Below are positions 1 to 11,508 of a DNA stretch of 64,000 bases, one piece after another. The position numbers and the translations under genes were made by a program. The stretch lies in the NCBI GenBank assembly GCA_036435485.1, contig CM071598.1, positions 121,274,148 to 121,338,147 on the forward strand, read 5' to 3'. A model generated the notes under the pieces. The model did no database searches and was not told the DNA's origin. It saw only the letters and a program-made list of their open reading frames with translations. The stretch's first letter is position 1. Every line of letters begins with the position of its first letter. Source of the DNA: Saposhnikovia divaricata (taxonomy: Eukaryota; Streptophyta; Magnoliopsida; Apiales; Apiaceae).

Positions 1-120
1 AAGACCCTTAGTGAGGGGCATATGAATCTCATTCTTCGAATATAGACCGGGAGTCAGTATTTGATATATTGTGATTATTTTCGGAGGAAAATATTTAAGT
101 AAATATTTTTTCCACTATTT

Positions 121-480
121 ATATGATGAATATTATTTGAATATTCATTTGAGATTATTTATTTAATGAATATTATCTTGAATATTCATTCGAACTTTAT
201 TTATTTAATGAATATTATGTTGAATATTCATTCAAGTTTATTTATTTAATGAATATTATCTTTAATATTCACTTAAAGTTGATTCATTTATCGAATATTA
301 TTTCGAACATTCATTTGAGTTATTTATTTATCGAATATTATTTTTGAATATTCATTTAAAGGTTGGATCATTTGGTGAATATTTTTATATATTCATACGA
401 GGATTATTTATGAGCAATGTTTTATATTAAGAATATTCTTTAAATATTTATGATTTAATAAATATTCTTGGAATATTTAT
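121..480 (+). repeat. Tandem array of about 40-bp palindromic AT-rich units in LTR A
   Basis: About nine units of 38-45 bp, each centred on GAATATTAT..TTGAATATTC, an imperfect palindrome, separated by TTTATTTAA-type spacers. The later units decay. The same array occurs at 38468-38830 and, inverted, at 8400-8930 and 18650-19170 in element B. Confidence 0.85.
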
Positions 481-1491
481 TCGATTCTTTTAAACTAGTT
501 TTAAAATAATTTTCTTATTCAAATTATTATCTTTGATCTTCAAATACTATGCAAATTATTTCAGAGTCTTATTATTAATATTATTTTATCGAGGAAGGTT
601 CTCAAAATTCTATTCTTCCTTCAAATCTATCTTCCAAATTTTAAGGGAACCTTACTTGAGAGCTTTTATTTATTCGTTTGACTTCCCGGTCATAAATCTT
701 TTGGAAACTATTCTTTCACTCGCAACTTGGTTGCTATTCATCAATTGAATCCTTGTATTACCTCCTCATCATTCGAGGGGTAAGATTGTTGAAACAAGTT
801 GGTATCCATTAACAAGCAACAGCTTGGGAAATATTGGTGAATTTTCCTTTCCAACTAGATACGACTACTTTGTGGAGTCTTATCAACGAGTATTATACTT
901 GGGGAAAGGGTAACGATCTTTACTTTTCAGAGTCATGGATGTTATTCAAACTAGGAGCCGTGTAAGTGGCCGAGTGGCGCCCGTCCAACAATGGCCCAAC
1001 CATTTTCCGGTGGGTTCCAGAGGGCGGTAGACAAGTAAATCCGTCGGTGCTTCCTTCTACATGTAGAGAACAATGATGGGAAGCATAACATGCGACTGAT
1101 CATCGTAAATTTTATGGCTTCTGGCGCGTCAATGCTCCAGTATTAGTTCATCTTTCAAGTTGGAAATTTTCTGCAACATTATCAGTGTTGGCAGGGTGAA
1201 AAGTGTTCAAAACTGGAATTGCAATATTTCCAGCAATTTCCTTCTTTATGATATATGTCGATATCTTGCTCATATCTTTGTAAAACAGATATGTCTACAG
1301 AGTATATATTCTGAATTACCTTGTAAATTCATCTTTCACGTTATACTAGCACTATGTTCGTTAATGCATGGCATATGGTTTCATTGACATTTAGAACTGT
1401 CATATATATTATTGTCCAGTTACATATTATTTTTGGTGGGTTATTGCTCACCCTTGCTTTATTTATTATATCACAACAACAGCTAGGTTCG

Positions 1492-1584
1492 ATGGCCCGC
1501 GTAGGGCGCACTCGGCGTAAGCAGGTGGCTCCAGTCAGAGGACTACCTACTGATATTATCGCTGCCATTGCTGAGGTAGCCTAG
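1492..1584 (+). other. Short Arg-rich ORF near the 3' end of LTR A
   Basis: A 30-codon ORF beginning MARVGRTRRKQVAPVRGL lies about 290 bp before the LTR end. The counterpart in the 3' LTR starts at 39841 and runs on to 39960 because the stop differs. Element B LTRs have a related ATG with similar first codons near 7340 and 17560 on the minus strand, but with early stops. It could be a leader peptide or a first coding exon; it could also be chance. No function is assigned. Confidence 0.3.
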
Positions 1585-1880
1585 ACAGGCAGCTTTTTTT
1601 TCCAGCCTTAATTATATGTATCATTAATGTTAATCAACGGTAAGAACTTTTAAACTTATGCTGTAATCATTTTGGGTTGTAACAATTATATTCGTGGATC
1701 CTATTAGTAAAGACTTATTTCAATTTCATCTCTGGGACTATAACTAATTATGTGTGATGTGATATTATTGCGGGGTCATAGCATGTTGTCTATTATTGTG
1801 ATTCAAGTTCAAGTATTATTGAGGGAATTGAGAAAGTAACGACCAGGTTCCCGACCCCGGATCTGGGGCTGTTACAGAAA

Positions 1881-1894
1881 TGGTATCAGAGCGA
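1881..1894 (+). promoter_or_regulatory. Element A primer binding site (initiator tRNA-Met)
   Basis: TGGTATCAGAGCGAG starts four bases after the LTR end. TGGTATCAGAGC is the usual complement of the 3' end of plant initiator tRNA-Met, used to prime minus-strand synthesis. Confidence 0.93.
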
Positions 1895-2037
1895 GAGTTA
1901 TATATCCCAAGAGATGATGCGACGTTATATAATAATAAGTTCATTAAGATAATAAGAACTCTTTCCAAGTTCACCTAAAACCCTTACGGGAACTTTTTAA
2001 GTATCATGATAATAACATAGTTCGTATTGTGTAGGCG

Positions 2038-2874
2038 AGCGACATCTCCGATCCCGAGGAGTTTGAGAGACAGCACGACGAGGCGATCCAAGCCGCCGAG
2101 GACATGGCAGTGGTTGATTCTGATGACTTGTTCAGGACTAGAGATCCTTATGACGAGTATTTGGGTGATGAGGATGGAGACACAGAGGTTATTTAGTTTA
2201 AGGAGGAGGACCCGGAGGAGGTCCAGGCAGATGCAGATACTGAGGTTATTGAGTCTGAGGAGGAGGACCCGAAGGAGGTCCATGCAGATGAGGATACTGA
2301 GATAGTTGCTGAGGATGCTGATGATGAGGATCCGGAGGAGATCCAGGTTATGTCTGACATTAGGGTTATAGAGGAGGACCCTGATATGACTACTGAGCAG
2401 GTTATGGAGGCTGTTATAGGGCAGACTGTGGATGAGGGTACTGAGGGTGATATTGATGATCCAGTTGATGATGCTATTGGGAGTTCATGACTTCGTTTGC
2501 CACCACTCCCTACTGAGAGGGCCCCTACCCCACCACCATTGCCTGTGAGCCTTTTTTCTGAGGAGTTTGAGGAGCTGACCCCCGAGCCCCAGCAGACAAA
2601 GGCTGCACCTCCAACAAAGCCATCTACCACACCCCATATTCTGATAGAGGGGATACTAGTGTGTGTGCATAACTGGGTTGTGAGCAGACTTTCTTCAGAT
2701 TTAGCAGTGGCTGAGGCCAGGTTGGCTGAGTCCAGGTCGGAGCTCGCAGCTGAGAGAGTTGCTAGGTTGGGACACCAGGGCGATGGGAGGCGTGCTAGAG
2801 CTCGAGAGATGCAAAGGGCAGGGATGGGAGGCGTACTTTACCTACCGATGGACATGGCATGGTATCCAGGATAG
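2038..2874 (+). pseudogene. Extra acidic ORF between primer site and gag of element A
   Basis: One reading frame of about 279 codons, interrupted by stops at 2194-2196 and 2488-2490, lies between the primer site and gag. The first half is rich in Asp and Glu and built from loosely repeated units around EEDPEEVQADADTEVIE. A proline-rich stretch follows (from about 2497), then a short alanine/glutamate-rich heptad-like segment (about 2700-2770) that could form a coiled coil. There are no cysteine-histidine motifs. Element B carries a recognisable relative of its start at 16853-17047 on the minus strand, sharing a pattern like E.(Y/F)E(Q/R).HD(D/E)A, so the ORF belonged to both chromovirus subfamilies. 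I do not recognise a family. It may be an accessory protein or an N-terminal gag extension. The frame continuity despite two stops argues that it was once coding. Confidence 0.55.
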
Positions 2875-3358
2875 ATGCTGAGGAGATCTTTTGTGTTGCC
2901 ATGATGAGGGTTAAAGCTTTGGACCACCACGGTGGCTGATTCCAGAGACAGTAATGTAATAGTCTAGTCTTCCAGTCATGTACGGACATAGTAGTGCCGA
3001 CTTTTGTGGGATAGTTTCATTGTATTTTGTTTCCCTTTTACTGACTAGACGGATAGACCATGTATTTCACTTTTGACTAGATGTTGTTAGGACGGTTGTA
3101 CTTCTAAACTGTCGATGTGACTCAGATGATGTATCTTTCAGTACCACGTATATATTTGTTTCCTTTCAGTCATTTCAGTTCTGTTGTGACGCGATCACGA
3201 GTTTTATTAGATTATTTTCTGCACGTACTATTTCGAGTAAATTGCCATGAGATATAGAACTGTGGGATCCTAAATCCAAATATTTAATGATTTTGCAAGG
3301 AGGAATCCTTAAAACAGGTAAATAAACCTAATGTGTAATTGTCCAAATTTTTAGTAAG
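2875..3358 (+). other. Non-coding leader between acidic ORF and gag
   Basis: About 480 bp with stops in all frames and no recognisable motif. It probably belongs to the untranslated leader of element A. Confidence 0.5.
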
Positions 3359-4700
3359 ATGCCTCCACGAAGAATGGGAACCAGGGCTAACCCCCGTGAG
3401 TCTACCAACCAAGAAAGCCTCAACCACCACAGAAAAAACCCTGAATATGATGAAGAGCAAGATGAAGATTATAATGAGCAAGAAGACTCCCAGTACGGAG
3501 CAGTAGATGAATTCTTTCACACGGGAGAGTTCGAAGAAGAAGTAGAAGGGGAAGGAACTGAAGTTGAGCAAGAAGGGGAGAACTAGGACAGAGATCCCAT
3601 GGGTTAGTTTATGAATCTGCTTAGGTAGAATTTGAACCGTTACCCCCAACCACCCCAGGGAAACAACAATACTGTGGAAACTCTTTCAGGGCCGTTAATT
3701 CCCTTAAGCCCCCAAAATTCCAAGGATCAGCTGACCCAGTCGAGGCAAGAGCCTGGATAAAGGAAATGGAAAAGTCCTCTGAGATTCTGAGTATTGAGGA
3801 GGCGCAAAAGATTATTTTCGCTACTTACCTTCTGAAATGGTAGGCCAATTATTGGTGGGAGGCCAAGAAGAACATGGAGACAAATGCTATAATAACCTGG
3901 GAGAGGTTCAAACAATTATTTCTGGAGAAGTACTTCCCAAGGTTTATGAAAACTAAGATGGAGCTCAAATTTTTAGAACTGAAGCAGAAAAATTTGTCAG
4001 TGGCCGATTACGAGGCTAAGTTTACTGATCTATCAAGGTTTGTGCTAGAGTTTGTGGATACGGAAGAGAAGAAAGCTAATAGGTTTTAGCAAGGGTTGAA
4101 GTAGAGGATCCAGAATCGGGTAGTAGTTTTAGAGATTACTGATTATGCCACCTTGGTGTAGAAAGCAACAATTGTGGAAGCAGGGAGTGATCAGATGCAG
4201 AGGGAAATCGAGAAAGGGGGGATAAAAAGGAAGCATGCAAGCATGGGCGGAGGCCGCAGGAGGAAAACCCCCGAATAAGTTTAATCGAGGAACAGTTTCC
4301 CTACCTGGAAGAAATGTAGGATTCAAACCCTTTGTGAGCGCAAGTGTGAGCCAGGGCGGCCAGCAATCAAGAGTGTCCTGCTCCTACCCTTCCCGACCTT
4401 CAATACCAGTATGTGTAACTTGTGGGAGGAGACATTTCGGGGTGTGCAACCAGAAACTGATAACCTGCTATAAGGGTGGACGAGTGGGCCACTATTCCAG
4501 CAATTGTACCACGGTTACCCCTATTGCCAGCAAAGGCACTGCTTGTTTCCAGTGTGGACGTCAAGGTCACATGAGGAAGGATTGCCTAATGAACAAACCA
4601 GCAGCATCAGGGGCAAGCAAGGCTGCCTTCAAAAAGCCACCAACTGCTAGAAATTTTAATATAACGGTGCAGGATGCCGTGAGAGACACGGACGTGATAG
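3359..4700 (+). pseudogene. gag: Element A gag, broken
   Basis: The ATG at 3359 opens an acidic 75-codon segment. The retrotransposon gag core follows in another frame from about 3690 to 4089, with stops at 3840, 4087 and further on. Its middle, around KYFPRFMKTKMELKFLELKQ, is typical of the plant gypsy gag/capsid domain. Two zinc knuckles lie downstream: a variant beginning CVTCGRRHFGVC with a second Cys cluster (about 4418-4506), and CFQCGRQGHMRKDC (about 4548-4590), which fits CX2CX4HX4C. The protein would package element RNA in virus-like particles. Several stops and frame changes make it non-functional. Confidence is high for identity and low for exact limits. Confidence 0.85.
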
Positions 4701-5169
4701 AGGTACCTTTTCTCTCAATTCAGTTAGTGCAAACGTCTTATTTGATTCTGGAACAACTAAGTCTTTTATGTCGAGGGATTTTGCTAGTAAATTGAAACTT
4801 AAGACCCAATCATTAAAGGATTCCCTACAAGTAGAGGTAACCAACCGAGAGATAATTCCAGTTAATCAGATTCACCCCGATTGCAAATTAGAAATATGAG
4901 GACAATCTTTCTATGTTGATTTGATTCCTTTTAAACTAGGGGAATTTGATGTTATTTTGGGAATGGATTGGTTGTCTCGCAATAATGCGCAGATAGATTG
5001 TAAAGGGAAAAAGGTTAAGTTGAAAACCCCATGAAAGAAGGAAATAGTGTTTCGAGGGATACGACATACCCAGAACATTCTCACCATGGCGCAATCCAAA
5101 AGATTGCTACGAAAGGAGGATGAGGCTTACTTATCTTATGTTATAGACACCCAGTAGGAAGCACCTAAG
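4701..5169 (+). pseudogene. Element A aspartic protease region, broken
   Basis: The retropepsin-type motif FDSGTTKSF (active-site D-S-G) lies near 4743-4770, and the second conserved block FDVILGMDWL lies near 4945-4975. Stops at about 4899, 5032 and 5156 and a frame change before 4740 break it. It would cleave the gag-pol polyprotein. It lies directly between gag and RT, as expected for Ty3/gypsy. Confidence 0.82.
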
Positions 5170-6732
5170 TTGCATGACATTCCGGTAGTTAATGAGTTTG
5201 AAGACGTGTTTCTACAAGATCTTCCCGGATTACCACATGATAGAGTAATTGAGTTTGCTATCGAGTTAGCCCCGGGGACGGCGCTAGTTTTGAAGGCCCC
5301 GTACCGATTAGCCCCAGTAGAAATAAAAGAGTTAGCGAAACAATTGCAAGAACTATTGGATAAGGGTATGATAAGACCAAGTATGTCACCTTGGGGGGAA
5401 CCAGTGTTATTTGTTAAGAAGAAAGATGGAAGCATGAGGTTATGCATCGACTACCGAGACTTGAACAAGCTAACCATAAAGAATAAGTACCCGTTACCCA
5501 AAATAGATGATTTATTTGATCAGCTAAGAGGTGCAGAATACTTCTCAAAGATTGATTTGAGAACCGGATATCACCAACTGAAGATTAAACCCGAACATAT
5601 CCAAAAGACTACATTCCGTACCAGATATGGACATTATGAGTTCTTGGTGATGTCATTTGGATTGACCAATGCCCCAACAGCTTTCATGGATTTGATGAAT
5701 ATGGTGTTCAAGGAGTATTTTGATAAGTTTATGATAGTTTTCATTGATGATATTCTTATCTACTCAAAGACAGAGGTAGAATACGCCGAACATTTGAGGA
5801 TGGCTTTAGAAATACTCAGGAAAGAGAAGCTGTATGCAAAATTCTCGAAGTGTGAAATCTGGAAAAATGAGGTGCAATTCTTAGGGCACGTGATCAATAG
5901 GGAAGGAGTGTCGGTTGACCCCTCCAAGATAGAGGCAGTTTCAAACTGGGAACGACCAACCACTCCAACTGAAGTAAGGAGTTTTATCAGACTGACAGGG
6001 TATTATAGAAGGTTTGTTCAGGATTTTGTGAAGATCGCAGCTCCATTAACCCGACTTACCCGCAAAATCGAGAAGTTCGAATTGAATAAAAAATGCGAGA
6101 AGAGTTTCCAAGAGCTAAAGAAGAGGTTGGTGATGGCCCCAGTGTTGGCATTGCCTGATGGAAAAGAAGATTTTGTGATTTATAGTGATGCTTCGCATAA
6201 AGGATTAGGATGCGTGCTTATGCAGCACGGTAAGGTAATCGCTTATGCGTCAAGGCAGTTGAAGGAATATGAGATTCGATATCCCACTCATGATCTAGAA
6301 TTAGCAGCAATAGTTTTCGCTTTAAAAATTTGGAGACACTACTTATATGGAGAAAAGTGTGAGATTTACACTGACCATAAGAGTCTCAAGTACATTTTCA
6401 CTCAGAAAGAGCTTAACATGTGCCAGAGAAGATGGCTAGAGTTGATCAAGGATTATGATTGTGAGATTCGTTATCACCCGAGTAAGGCCAATGTGGTGGC
6501 TGATGCCCTTTGTAGAAAAGAGAAGCTCAAGATGATAACTTCAGAAGAAGAGTTGGTGAAAGACTTCGAGAAGCTGGAAATCGAGGTCAGAATACCAGGA
6601 GATGGTCAAGAGAGGTTAATGGAAATTCGAATCCAACCTCCATTATTGGAAAAGATTAGGCTATGTCAAGAACGGATAATGGAGGAAGAAGAAAACTCAA
6701 CAGAAGAAATGATGACCGGAGAAGAAATTTAG
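5170..6732 (+). pseudogene. pol: Element A reverse transcriptase and RNase H (open for 520 codons)
   Basis: This is the longest intact stretch of element A pol. RT spans roughly residues 80-265: KKDGSMRLCIDYRDLN, then SKIDLRTGYHQ with the first catalytic Asp, then the catalytic FIDD box near residue 190 (about 5740). The thumb contains FLGHVI. RNase H follows at about residues 335-450, opening at IYSDASHKGLGCVL with its first acidic residue and including YTDHKSLKYI. A linker leads toward integrase, and the frame stops at 6730-6732. The start at 5170 is only an ORF boundary; the protein continues upstream into the protease, separated by a stop at about 5156. FIDD rather than YVDD, and the order RT-RNase H-integrase, mark Ty3/gypsy. 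Called a pseudogene because flanking domains are broken. Confidence 0.93.
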
Positions 6733-6976
6733 TGTGAAAGAGAAAAAGAAGGGATCATGAGATACGCATAATAAGTCATCTCTGGGACTAATGGATATCT
6801 ACTTAAAATAGATAGTGGCGCGACATGGAGTCCCAGTCGCCATAGTATCTGATCGAGATCCGAGATTCAACTCCAGATTTTTGAAAAGCTTTCAAGAATG
6901 TGTAAGAACCAGGCTAAACATGAGTACAACCTATCACCCACAAACAGATGGGCAAAGTGAAAGAACCATCCAAACA
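6733..6976 (+). pseudogene. Element A integrase, 5' part, with internal deletion
   Basis: After the RNase H linker the sequence jumps, near 6760-6800, to the middle of the integrase core: ARHGVPVAIVSDRDPRF (the second catalytic Asp region, about 6818-6870) and TYHPQTDGQSERTIQT (the Glu region). The N-terminal HHCC zinc finger and the first catalytic Asp segment are missing, which I infer to be a deletion of several hundred bases. There are stops around 6770 and 6806. Element B then interrupts the frame at 6976, and the same reading resumes at 21650. Confidence 0.85.
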
Positions 6977-7630
6977 TGTAACACCCCCAGATCCGGGGTC
7001 AGGGATCTGGTCGTTACCGACTCAATTCCCATCCACAATTCAACATAAATAATAAATTACAACCTTGTGACCCAAAACAATAACATAAAACACACCGTTA
7101 TGGTCCCAGAGATGAAATCAGAGTTACTACCAAATTTTATTAAGCACATTTGGAGTTCTTACAACCCAAAAGAATACAATATAAATACATACTCTTTGTC
7201 ATCCATTTGTATAAGTCATACTAGACCATATACCTGGTACTGACAGAATGAATCTATCCTACCAGTAGCTTTCTCTTCGTCTCTGGTAGTTTCATCGTCC
7301 TCGCCAGCATCGAGTGCGCCTTGTGCGAGTCATCTAGTCTAGCTGTTGTTGTGATATAATAATAAAGCAAGGGTGAGCAATAGCCCACCAACAATAATAT
7401 TTAACGGAACGATAGTTCAAAAGTATCTTTCAAACCATATGCCATGCATTTACGGAAATGATGCCAGTATAATATGAACGATGAAGTTACAAGGTAACTC
7501 AAAAGGAAAATATATGTAGGAATATCTCCTATGTCGAAAATAAGCCAAATATTATCATTTATCATATAAAGAGGAACTTGCAAGGAAAATATTGCAATTC
7601 CAGTTATTAACATTTTTCGAAGTCCTACAA

Positions 7631-7705
7631 CCTGAAAGAAGTCTCTTCGATACGTGTTGCGGAAGACACCGTCAACCTGAAAGAAGTCTCTTCGATACGT
7701 GTTGC
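7631..7705 (-). repeat. Direct duplication of 30 bp in LTR B (left copy)
   Basis: The same 30-bp sequence, beginning CCTGAAAGAAGTCTCTTCGA on the plus strand, occurs at 7631-7660 and 7676-7705, a period of 45 bp. The right LTR has the same pair at 17866-17895 and 17911-17940. Confidence 0.9.
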
Positions 7706-8399
7706 AGGGAATTCCCAATTTGGGAGATGAACCAATACTAGAGTCATCACGAGCCAGCTGTCCCACTCCCTGATGATCAATCGGGGATGGTACAACCCAA
7801 TATAGTTTACTACCGGTAGAAGGAAGAACTGACGGCTCCACTTGTAGATTGCCTTTAATAGTAACTCCCTGGCCAAAGTTAGGCATTGTGATGGACCGCG
7901 CGACTCGGCCTCTTACACACGACTCCTAGTTCGAATAAATCCACAGCATTGAAACGTAGAGTTTGTCCTCCCATCCCCAAGTGAAATACTTATTGATAAG
8001 ACTCCACAAAGTAGTCGTATCTAGTTGGAAAGGAAAATTCACCAACATTTCCCAAGCTTTTGCTTGTTAATGGATATCAACTTGTTTCGACAATCTTACC
8101 CCTCGAATGATGAGAAGGTACACACAGACTTAATGAGTCCATAGCAACCAAGTTGCGAGGGAAAAGGATAAATTATGAGATTTATGACCGGGAAGTCTAC
8201 AAGATAAATAACATTGCTCAAGTAGGTTCCCCTATAACATGGAAGTTTGATCGAGCATTTAAATCCTTTGAGATAGATTTAAATGAAAAATAAAGAGTTG
8301 GGAACCTTTCCTTGATAAAATAGTCGTAAAAAGACTCCGAAATATTTTACATAATATTTGGAGGTGAAAGATAATCTCCAAATGATATAAATCATTTTA

Positions 8400-8930
8400 A
8401 AAAGAATTTAAAAGAATTAAATAAATATTCCAAGAATATTTATTAACTCAATAATAATTACGGAATATTATTAAATCATAATATTGCTCGCAAGTAATCC
8501 TCGAATGAATATATAGAACTATTTACTAAATAAATCACTCCTTAAATGAATATTCAAAATAATATTCATTAATAATTGAACTCCAATAAATTTTAAAATA
8601 ATATTCAATAAATAAGACAAACCTTAAATGAATATTTGAAAATAATATTCATTTAATATTTAATCTTCTAAAGGAATATCCAAATAATATTCCTTTAGTA
8701 ATCAAAACTTTAAAGGAATAATCGAAATAATATTCCTTAAGTAAATAGAACTTCCAATGAATATTTTAAAATAATATTCATCAAGTATATAAACCTTAAA
8801 TGAATATTCGAAAGTAATATTCATTTAATAAATAACATTCTAATGAATATCAAAGTAATTATCCATTAAATAATCAAACTCTAAGTGAATATTCACCTAA
8901 TATTTCTCGACTGAGATAATACTCAAATAA
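8400..8930 (-). repeat. Palindromic AT-rich tandem array in LTR B (left copy)
   Basis: About a dozen imperfect units containing GAATATT..AATAATATTC with AATAAAT spacers, the inverted counterpart of the array at 121-480. Confidence 0.8.
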
Positions 8931-11495
8931 CATTCTTCGAAAGATTTCCAAGTAATTGATACTTTATGGAAATATAAATAATGTTTAATAAGGACATTCC
9001 TCAAAATAAATAATAATCTACCGTTGGAATCCCTCCGGGTTTCCACGACTATCTATATATCTCAAATAACTGACTCCCGGTCTATATCTAAGAATGAATA
9101 TCATATGCCCTTCGCTAAGGGTCTTACCAAAACAATCCGGCTTATAACTGATAATTCGTATCTAGTCTATAAGCCAATATCAATTCAGGGAACAAGTATC
9201 ATATTATAATTTGACAATAGGCATGCATGCTATGGCATATGTATCAGAAACAACAGATATATATATATTATCACAACAACAGTTCCAAGGTATTGGAAAC
9301 TTGCCTGGTACTCAGGTGTGGGTGGAGATAGCGTGTCCTGGGTCTGCTCGATGATCTATAAAGAATCAGAACATTCGAGATTAACCACTTAACACCTTTT
9401 AAAAGTCTAAGTATAACTTCACTTAAATCGAAACACGTTTTCGAATTATCTCGTTATACACCTTTTAGTGTAACTCTTTTTATTACCGATACGATCCGAC
9501 ATTTGTTCGTTATTACGACATGTCATCGTACCCACACTCGGTATATACTTAAGTCGTATAAGTTCTAAAGTCGATCGATTACGAACCGAGATTATAATTC
9601 GAGTTTTATCGTTCGTTTTCTAAGTGTTTTACCAAAGTTATAACCAAGCGGGTTTTTAGGGGTTCGTTCGCGTTTAACTTCGATTCCAACATTTTTATAA
9701 AATCGAAAAACGCTCCATTTCTCATGAGGTTTTCTCTCACACCTTCCTTTTTACCTCTAGTATTTAATTACCAAGATTCGCCACTGACTTACGTATTTTA
9801 TGAGGGTTCAATTTCAGTTAGGAATTCTCGTTTACGGTTTCGAACTACTTTTCGTAATTTGACCATAACTCCTAAACCGTAAGCCGGAATGTTTCGATTC
9901 TCACGCCAAAACGATCTATTGCTAGAGATCTACAAGGACATGTCATAATATTACCAAGGTCAGGAATTATATTTACTGTCATGCTCGGTTTCTAAGTGTT
10001 AACAAAAATTCGGCATTACGACGGCTATATATCGAACGTTCTAAAAATCACAACAACACAACCAAGCCACACCGGGCATCAATACAACTCATACACATAT
10101 TTATAATCCCAAATCTGTCCAAGAAAATCTACTTCACCATCATAATTATCATGCTTCTTAAATCACATAACTAACTACATAATCATGCTTATAATCACCA
10201 CTATAATCATACAAAGCTAAACCCATCAAAAACATATATAAATCTCAAATCAAATGCTAGGGTTTCAAGAGGTCTACCTTCCTTGAAGCATGTTCTAGCC
10301 TTACTAAGCTTTGTATGATCCTTGAGTGGCCTTAAGCTAGCTAAATCAACCATAAAAATCAAAGAAAAACAAGATTAGTTCTTGAAGAACACTATTCACC
10401 CTCCTTGTAAATGATTTTTTTTTTTTGAAAATGGAAACTAAGGAATTTGAACTTGAAATTTTTACGATATTAGTTTTGTGAAATACATGACTCACCTTAA
10501 AAATTACAAGATCAAATGATGGTTGGAAGTGGGTTTTGGGTTCTTGAATTAGCCAAAAGGCCGAATGGAATATGAATGGAGAGAGCTTGGTGTTTCTTTG
10601 CTTGGTTGCTTGCAAATAATGCATAAAGTGGCTTGGCTTGGACAATATCTCATCTTGACTTACTTTATTAAAGTGATGATGCATGCAATGAGGTATTTTG
10701 GCAAGACAAGTGTTGATATCTTGGTGGTTTAAGGCTAACCGAGTGGTTTGTGTGCTAAGTACTTGGTTGCATTCTAATTGATCTAGTTCCTTGCTAGTTA
10801 CTAGATATTTATCACTTGCACATACATGTATCTTGCTTCCTCTGCTTGATTCTGTGTCCGTTTATTGCTCAATTAATTGATCGTTCGAGGAAATAACTCA
10901 TTCATTTCTCGTTAGGGTTTTACCGAAAACCTTCTTAATATTAATACTATCATACTCCATCCTCTTTAATAATTCTTGAATCCATATTCCTTAAATCCTT
11001 CCTTAAGTCTTTCAGTGTCCAGGGAAATCTCGGGGAAAATAAAAGTGCTATTTTTCAGAATCCGACAGCTTTTACATACACTTATTTTCTCCCTGGATCA
11101 CTAATACGAACTCGGAAATCCGTTCCGAATACTTCTATATAGTGTCGTCTCATAATATTCCTAAATCCATCAAAACCACTATTCATCCATTTTTCTTTAC
11201 TCATCCTCTTAGGGTTGTACATTTGTCCCTAATCTCTTTCGATCGTTCCTTAACCTTTTTACGGACCCACTGGCCCAATAACAGATATCGATTTGGATGA
11301 CATAAGAATAATCTTCTCCTTTAGAATTATTAAATCTCAATTCCCTAGGAGATAGACAATTCTTATCTAAAGTGTCAACCAATAGTATTCTTCATAGCAT
11401 ATAAACATTTGAATCCAAATCTATTCCTTTCATTCATTATCTCAATCGTTACATAATAAAAATTTTAATTATATCCAAAATTTGGGGTTCTTACA

Positions 11496-11508
11496 GTCTC
11501 CCCTCCTT
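11496..11508 (-). promoter_or_regulatory. Element B polypurine tract
   Basis: On the minus strand the sequence AAGGAGGGGAGAC directly precedes the 3' LTR start TGTAAGAACCCC. Element A has the same tract at 22401-22413. It primes plus-strand synthesis. Confidence 0.9.

Larger units (their letters stand above)
1..1876 (+). repeat. Element A 5' LTR (left end outside window)
   Basis: Nearly the same sequence as 38347-40218 in the same orientation. It ends in TGTTACA, directly followed by a primer binding site, so it is the 5' LTR. Judging from the reassembled 3' LTR the full length is about 2.9 kb, so roughly 1 kb is missing on the left. Differences from the 3' copy are scattered substitutions and small indels, which suggests an old insertion. 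Confidence 0.92.
6977..11495 (-). repeat. Element B 3' LTR
   Basis: 4519 bp, TG...CA on the minus strand, preceded by a purine tract at 11496-11508. Nearly identical to 17202-21644 apart from small indels; the largest is about 105 bp present here around 9725-9830 and absent from the other copy. Confidence 0.93.

Noticed and set aside
10346..10684. A 112-codon minus-strand ORF repeated at 20488-20823
   Set aside because: It is part of the two LTRs of element B, so its repetition follows from LTR duplication; no known domain.
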